Assembly (NCBI GenBank): GCA_900696515.1
Contig: CAADGK010000114.1
Location: forward strand, 1 to 48,790
Origin: an uncultured Nitrosospira sp.
Lineage (GTDB): Bacteria > Nitrospirota > Nitrospiria > Nitrospirales > Nitrospiraceae
Direction: 5' to 3'
Length of the DNA stretch: 48,790 bases
The notes beneath the pieces are model-generated. The model searched no databases, was not told the DNA's origin, and saw nothing but the letters and a program-made list of their open reading frames with translations. Made by a program: the position numbers and the translations under genes. Shown here in pieces: positions 44,704 to 48,790 of this stretch. Position 1 is the stretch's first letter; the number at the start of each line of letters is the position of its first letter.

Positions 44704-47243
44704 GTGTGGTTGCTCCAGGGGCTCCACAATTCTCAGAGCCGCAGCTCTGCGCTCTCGAGCTGCGACTCAAGCAGCTGGATGTCGAAAGGGCTGAGGTCCT
44801 TCAGGCTATCAAGGAACTCAAAGGAGCGAGTGATCGGGAAACCGAGTCAACTCAGGTTACGGAGCGCTCACTATTAGGTAGGCCGCTTCGAGACTCAGCC
44901 CCCGTCACTCCAGAGGAACAGCTGGCTGTGTTTCTGCAGCTGTTCCGTTGCCGTGAAAGCGTCTATCCCAAGCGGTGGGAAAATGCCAAGTCGGGAAAGA
45001 CCGGGTATGCTCCGGCCTGCCGTAATGAATGGGTGCCGCCTCTTTGTCAGAAGCCAAGGATCAAATGCACCGATTGTGGCCATCAGGCGTTTCTTCCTCT
45101 CAATGAAGAAGCGGCCCAAGCGCATCTTCAGGGCCAGTTGACGATCGGAACGTATGCGATTGATGCGGATGATTCGTGTGCGTTTCTCGCGTGCGATTTT
45201 GACGGCTCAGGATGGAAGGAGGATGTCAGCGCGTACAGAGAGAGTGCAAAGGCGCTTGGAATCGAAGTGGCTGTGGAGCGATCCCGTTCTGGGCAAGGAG
45301 CTCATGCATGGATTTTCTTTGACGGAAAAGTTCCCGCTAGACTCGCTCGCAATTTGGGCACGCTGATTCTCTCGCGTTGTCTTGAGGCTCGGCACCAACT
45401 GAGCATGGACTCATTTGACCGCTTTTTCCCCAGTCAGGATTATGTGCCCAAAGGTGGGTTCGGGAACCTGATCGCGCTGCCTCTGCAGAAAACACCCCGA
45501 GAGTCCGGCAACAGTTGTTTCCTGAATGAACGGCTTTCCGTCATTCAAGACCAGTGGGAATATCTGGCGCACGTGAAAAGGCCCCACTATCAAGAGGTTC
45601 AACGCCTGCTCGACCGATTCCTTCCAAGCCCCCCGAAAGCTTCGACGCGAAACGAGGCCTTTGACGATGTCGCATGGGTAACGGACCGATCGCTCATGGA
45701 TGCCGAAATCGGAAGAATGGATGACGCGGAGCCCACTATCGAAGGCACTGTCGAACTCAACGTTGGTTCCATGATTCTCGTGCCCCTCACAGGATTGCCA
45801 GAAAAGATCGTTGGAAGACTCAAGAAAACGGCGAGCTTTCCCAATCCAACGTTCTACAAGTTGCAAAGAATGAGGATGCAGACCTATCCGCATGCGCGAT
45901 TTATTTTTTCCGGAGAGTTGCGCCCGGATGAGATGATTTTACCTCGCGGCCTGCTCGACCAGATTGTCCTTGTTCTCAAGAGAGCTGGTGCGCACGTCGT
46001 CAAACGCGATGAACGGCTGGCCAAGAGCCGAATCAAGGTTACATTCGCTGGAGAACTGACTCAATCTCAGAAAGAGGCGGTCAAGGCACTCAAGAAAACC
46101 GACATTGGTGTCCTCGTTGCTCCCCCAGGTTTCGGTAAAACGGTGGTGGGTTGCGCGCTTATCGCCGAACGACAAGTGTCCACCCTTGTCTTGGTGCACC
46201 GACAACCTCTTCTCGACCAGTGGAAGGAGAGCATGATCAAATTTCTTGGACTCAATCCGAAGGATATTGGGATTCTTGGGGGCACGATAAAGAAAACAAC
46301 CGGTAAGCTTGACCTGATGATGCTTCAGACATTGACTCGAAGGGGAGACCTCCGCGAGATCGCTGGATGCTACTCGCACGTCATCATTGATGAATGTCAT
46401 CATATTCCGGCCGTGTCCTTTGAGGGAGTCCTCAAACAGCTCCCCGCACGGTATGTGCTTGGGCTGACCGCCACGCCGCATCGAAAGGACGGACTTGAGG
46501 CCATTCTCTTTCAGCAGTGTGGTCCGGTGAGACATGAAATTGTGTCTGCAGATGAAGGCGAGCTCGAAAAAACCGTCACGATCTTTGAGACCGGGTATCG
46601 CTCGCCCAGCGAAGTGGGACCGAAACCGGCCTACCATGTCTTGATTCATAGTCTTGTGAACGACGCTGAAAGAAATAATCGGATCGCGACAGACGTGGTG
46701 AAGGCGCTTTCAGCAAAGCAATTTCCGCTCTTGATTTCTGACCGGAAGGAACACCTTGATACGCTGACAACGGGAGTCGAGACCCTGGCGAAATCGGAGC
46801 CATCGTTGACTCAGCTCGCGGTGGCTCGGCTCGATGGCGATGTATCTCTCAAAGAACGACGTTTGGCTCTTGAACGAATCCGTGAGATCAGAAGCCAAGG
46901 CCTGCCCCTGCTCGTGGTAGCCACGGCGCCATTGATCGGCGAAGGGGTTGACCTCCCTGAACTGGATACGCTTGTCTTGGCGACACCGCTGTCATTCGAA
47001 GGACGGATGGTCCAATATGCAGGCCGACTCCATCGCCTAGTTGAAGGTAAAACCCATGTTCGAATCGTAGATTATGTCGATTCGAGTAACGCCATGCTTC
47101 TGAACATGTATCGGAACCGAGTCAAGGCGTATCACAAGATGGGATATGAGATTCGAGAACCCCATGACATGCTGGGCGGAAGCCCATCGCGAACGCGCTG
47201 GAAGGTTGCGGCCGCAGAACAGCAAGGGCTTGATCTAAGGTAA
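44700..47243 (+). CDS. TOTE-type archaeo-eukaryotic primase fused to a superfamily 2 helicase
   Basis: 847 residues. After a short coiled coil come a four-cysteine region (PACRNEWVPPLCQKP and KCTDCGHQAF) and an archaeo-eukaryotic primase core: FLACDFDGSG with the DxD pair near 167-169, RSGQGAHAWIFF with His near 202, and SFDRFFPSQD near 239. This is the TOTE conflict-system primase pattern. The second half is a superfamily 2 helicase: APPGFGKTVVG near 475, VIIDECHH near 562, LTATPHRKDG near 589 and VQYAGRLHR near 773. Such proteins are proposed to make primers or copy nucleic acid during conflict with invaders. Starts with TTG overlapping the antitoxin stop; GTG at 44706 is possible. No separate nuclease is encoded next to it. 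Confidence 0.8.
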   Translation: MSVVAPGAPQFSEPQLCALELRLKQLDVERAEVLQAIKELKGASDRETESTQVTERSLLGRPLRDSAPVTPEEQLAVFLQLFRCRESVYPKRWENAKSGKTGYAPACRNEWVPPLCQKPRIKCTDCGHQAFLPLNEEAAQAHLQGQLTIGTYAIDADDSCAFLACDFDGSGWKEDVSAYRESAKALGIEVAVERSRSGQGAHAWIFFDGKVPARLARNLGTLILSRCLEARHQLSMDSFDRFFPSQDYVPKGGFGNLIALPLQKTPRESGNSCFLNERLSVIQDQWEYLAHVKRPHYQEVQRLLDRFLPSPPKASTRNEAFDDVAWVTDRSLMDAEIGRMDDAEPTIEGTVELNVGSMILVPLTGLPEKIVGRLKKTASFPNPTFYKLQRMRMQTYPHARFIFSGELRPDEMILPRGLLDQIVLVLKRAGAHVVKRDERLAKSRIKVTFAGELTQSQKEAVKALKKTDIGVLVAPPGFGKTVVGCALIAERQVSTLVLVHRQPLLDQWKESMIKFLGLNPKDIGILGGTIKKTTGKLDLMMLQTLTRRGDLREIAGCYSHVIIDECHHIPAVSFEGVLKQLPARYVLGLTATPHRKDGLEAILFQQCGPVRHEIVSADEGELEKTVTIFETGYRSPSEVGPKPAYHVLIHSLVNDAERNNRIATDVVKALSAKQFPLLISDRKEHLDTLTTGVETLAKSEPSLTQLAVARLDGDVSLKERRLALERIREIRSQGLPLLVVATAPLIGEGVDLPELDTLVLATPLSFEGRMVQYAGRLHRLVEGKTHVRIVDYVDSSNAMLLNMYRNRVKAYHKMGYEIREPHDMLGGSPSRTRWKVAAAEQQGLDLR

Positions 47244-47791
47244 ATGTTGGAGTTTTCTCAGAATGACTGAGGCCGAGGACAAAGTGGACGCCTCATCAAG
47301 GTGACCGTTCCAAAGGAGAGTTGGTTCGTGACGCGACCTGTCGGCACGAGGTGATTGGTCCTTCTCTACTGCATCGATCTATACGATTTCATACCTGGCC
47401 GGCATGGAGTATTCGGATATGTCGGCGGCGTAAACGTTGATCAAGGACGCTGGCCAGCACAGGGCATCTTGACCGTCAGCCTGCCAAGCGCGCCGTCTTT
47501 ATTGCCAACGTCCAGGGGGCTCGCAAGCTGAAGAAAGAGCCGTACCGGATCTCTCTCCGTCATTGTGATCGGCCACATCGCCGTATGAGAGGCGGTGTCT
47601 GCCTTGCCGGCTAATCGGATAACAGTGTTGGCACTTGTGAATATCGGCCAACGGTGTAGTTCGCCCCGGGTTATGCAGCGTGTTATTCACCTTTGAGAGC
47701 CGGTATATTTCCTCGGCAAGTATTTGTGATAGTCAAGGTTTGTTACGGATGGCGTTGATATTCGAAACGCTACGCTATACAGTTTCATGGT
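47244..47791. other. Non-coding stretch between the primase-helicase and the second HigBA
   Basis: No gene can be supported. A small CTCAG/CTGAG hairpin (47257-47271) just after the primase-helicase stop lacks a T-run and is a weak terminator at best. The last 40 bp may hold the HigBA promoter. The rest shows no recognisable mobile or coding remnant. Confidence 0.4.
47755..47781 (+). promoter_or_regulatory. Possible promoter of the second HigBA
   Basis: TTGATA at 47755-47760 and TATACA at 47776-47781 resemble -35 and -10 boxes, with a short 15-bp spacer. The toxin ATG is only 10 bp beyond, so the transcript would be nearly leaderless. Weak support. Confidence 0.25.
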
Positions 47792-48070
47792 ATGATTAAG
47801 ACGTTCCGGCACAAGGGGTTGCAAGGCTTTTTTGAAACTGGCAGCAAGGCCGGCATCCAGCCACACCATGCGGCTCGGCTCAAACGGCAACTGGCTCGGC
47901 TTGACCTGGCCAAAACGGCGGCGGATATGAACGTGCCGGGATGGGGGCTGCATGCCTTGACCGGCAATCTTGCAGGCCGGTATGCGGTGTCAGTGAGCGG
48001 GAATTGGCGGCTGACCTTTGGCTTCGATGGCGGGGATGCCGTCCTCATCGATTACCAAGATTATCACTAG
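47792..48070 (+). CDS. higB: HigB-type toxin (RelE superfamily, plasmid-killer type)
   Basis: 92 residues matching the HigB/plasmid maintenance killer family: MIKTFRHKGLQGFFETGSKA, HAARLKRQLARLDLA, MNVPGWGLHALTGNLAGRY and NWRLTFGFDGGDAVLIDYQD. The conserved basic and aromatic residues of the RelE active site are there. It belongs to a different RelE branch from the toxin at 44 kb, so the two pairs were acquired separately. The antitoxin follows 12 bp later. Confidence 0.9.
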   Translation: MIKTFRHKGLQGFFETGSKAGIQPHHAARLKRQLARLDLAKTAADMNVPGWGLHALTGNLAGRYAVSVSGNWRLTFGFDGGDAVLIDYQDYH

Positions 48071-48082
48071 GAGGAAGACAAT

Positions 48083-48388
48083 ATGAGCCGGATGCATAAT
48101 CCACCGTACCCAGGCGAAACGTTGAGAGAGGATATTCTTCCTGCCCTGGGCTTGAATGTGACGCAAGCTGCGGCGCAATTAGGGGTGACACGTGCTGCCT
48201 TATCGCGTGTCTTGAATGGCCGCGCGGCGATCTCTCCGGAAATGGCCCTGCGATTAGAAGGATGGCTTGGCGTGAAACACGGAGGCCGTGCCGATGTGTG
48301 GGTGGCGCAGCAGGCCGCGTATGACCTGTGGCAAGCCCGCAAGGCTGGCGTGCCAAGAGTACGGCGGGCCGTATTGGTCGAAGCGTGA
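48083..48388 (+). CDS. higA: HigA/VapI-type XRE antitoxin
   Basis: 101 residues of the HigA family: PPYPGETLREDILPALGLNV, then TQAAAQLGVTRAALSRVLNG (helix-turn-helix), RAAISPEMALRLEGWLG. It has an AGGAGGAAGA ribosome site 7-10 bp before its ATG. It neutralises the preceding toxin. The 196 bp between it and the right-hand direct repeat carry no supported gene. Confidence 0.92.
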   Translation: MSRMHNPPYPGETLREDILPALGLNVTQAAAQLGVTRAALSRVLNGRAAISPEMALRLEGWLGVKHGGRADVWVAQQAAYDLWQARKAGVPRVRRAVLVEA

Positions 48389-48584
48389 GACCGTTCTGCG
48401 AAAGAACCTGCACATACGGGCGAGGGCTGATGCCGCTGACGATAGCCGTTGCCAGAGGAAGGGTAGTTGATTCTCATTGGCTGGCTGGCGGGCCTTGGAC
48501 GTATCCTCATGGCCGAGAACTCGGACCACAATTCCGAGCAGACAGTTGGGCGGTGCCGGTTGAGAGCGGAGATTGAACGATCGT

Positions 48585-48730
48585 GCAAGTGATTGAAATG
48601 CCGTTGCTGGAATTGACTTCCACGGATTTTGCGAAACCTATATAAGCTGCTGAAGTATAGAGTATTTTTGAATGCAAGAAGGGCCCTTTTAAGGCGAGGG
48701 TCCTGGGTTCGAGTCCCAGCCGGCTCACCA
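48585..48730 (+). repeat. 146-bp direct repeat, right copy, ending in a tRNA 3'-end-like sequence
   Basis: Same length and order as the left copy, with CTTTTAAGGCGAGGGTCCTG followed by the T-arm and an acceptor CCGGCTC-ACCA. No matching 5' acceptor GAGCCGG is found upstream, so this too is only a tRNA 3' part. The two copies lie exactly 5043 bp apart and bound the HigBA / primase-helicase / HigBA unit. Confidence 0.75.
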
Positions 48731-48790
48731 TTTTTCAACTACTTACAATTTTCGAATTGTCCAATGAACCTCCATTGGACAGTCATTGGA

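Noticed and set aside
47257-47271. Intrinsic terminator after the primase-helicase gene
   Set aside because: The stem is only 5 bp and no T-run follows.
48507-48731. Minus-strand frames over the right repeat (EPRTLALKG type)
   Set aside because: These are antisense readings of the tRNA-like end and are well-known false genes.
1-48790. CRISPR array
   Set aside because: No regularly spaced short direct repeats were seen anywhere in the window, and no cas gene.

Overview
The window is a dense accessory region of a bacterial chromosome: stacked antiviral or conflict-type operons, toxin-antitoxin pairs, and whole or broken insertion sequences, with no housekeeping genes. A Gram-negative host is likely because a MotB/OmpA-type peptidoglycan-anchored protein is present. 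Nitrospira or a proteobacterium would fit the style, but nothing here fixes the taxon.

Layout. (1) 0.5-6.3 kb: a two-gene AddB/AddA-like nuclease and helicase-nuclease operon, followed by a frameshifted scrap of another superfamily 1 helicase. (2) 6.9-15.0 kb: a complete, translationally coupled Zorya type I system, zorA-zorB-zorC-zorD. (3) 15.1-22.7 kb: a compact operon of a frameshifted small gene, an unrecognised 435-residue protein, a double-HKD phospholipase D-type protein, a large SNF2-like helicase and a 124-residue protein. It looks like a nuclease-helicase defence system that I cannot match to a named one. (4) 22.9-25.5 kb: a damaged IS3-family element 3 bp from an IS1111-type IS110 element with a probable bridge RNA region. 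(5) 25.9-27.4 kb, minus strand: an unusual protein joining ACT-like regulatory domains to a TIR-like effector domain. (6) 27.7-29.1 kb: two broken IS5-family pieces. (7) 29.2-43.1 kb: a co-directional array of signalling/effector genes: a 236-residue unknown paired with a CHAT protease, a ThsB-like TIR protein, DUF4062-nSTAND1-FGE, TIR-FGE, a Cap12/Pycsar-type TIR, a deoxyribosyltransferase-like TPR-S protein, and a TIR-NB-ARC-WD40 protein. (8) 43.1-43.7 kb: an IS5-type MITE, an IS3 remnant and a tRNA-3'-end-like repeat. (9) 43.5-48.7 kb: a unit between two 146-bp direct repeats carrying HigBA, a TOTE-type primase-helicase and a second HigBA.

How the parts fit. Zorya is expected to sense injected DNA at the envelope (ZorAB motor) and destroy it with cytoplasmic ZorC/ZorD. 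The PLD-helicase operon plausibly combines DNA translocation with cleavage. The 29-43 kb array has the parts of abortive-infection signalling: sensors (WD40, TPR-S, FGE-like, STAND ATPases) joined to NAD- or nucleotide-directed TIR domains or a CHAT protease. The best candidates for undescribed biology are the CHAT protease with its 236-residue partner, the ACT-TIR protein, the PLD-SNF2 operon, and the repeat-bounded primase-helicase unit.

All calls come from reading translated sequence and motifs. No database search, alignment program or structure prediction was run, so family names are recognition calls and functional links are inference.
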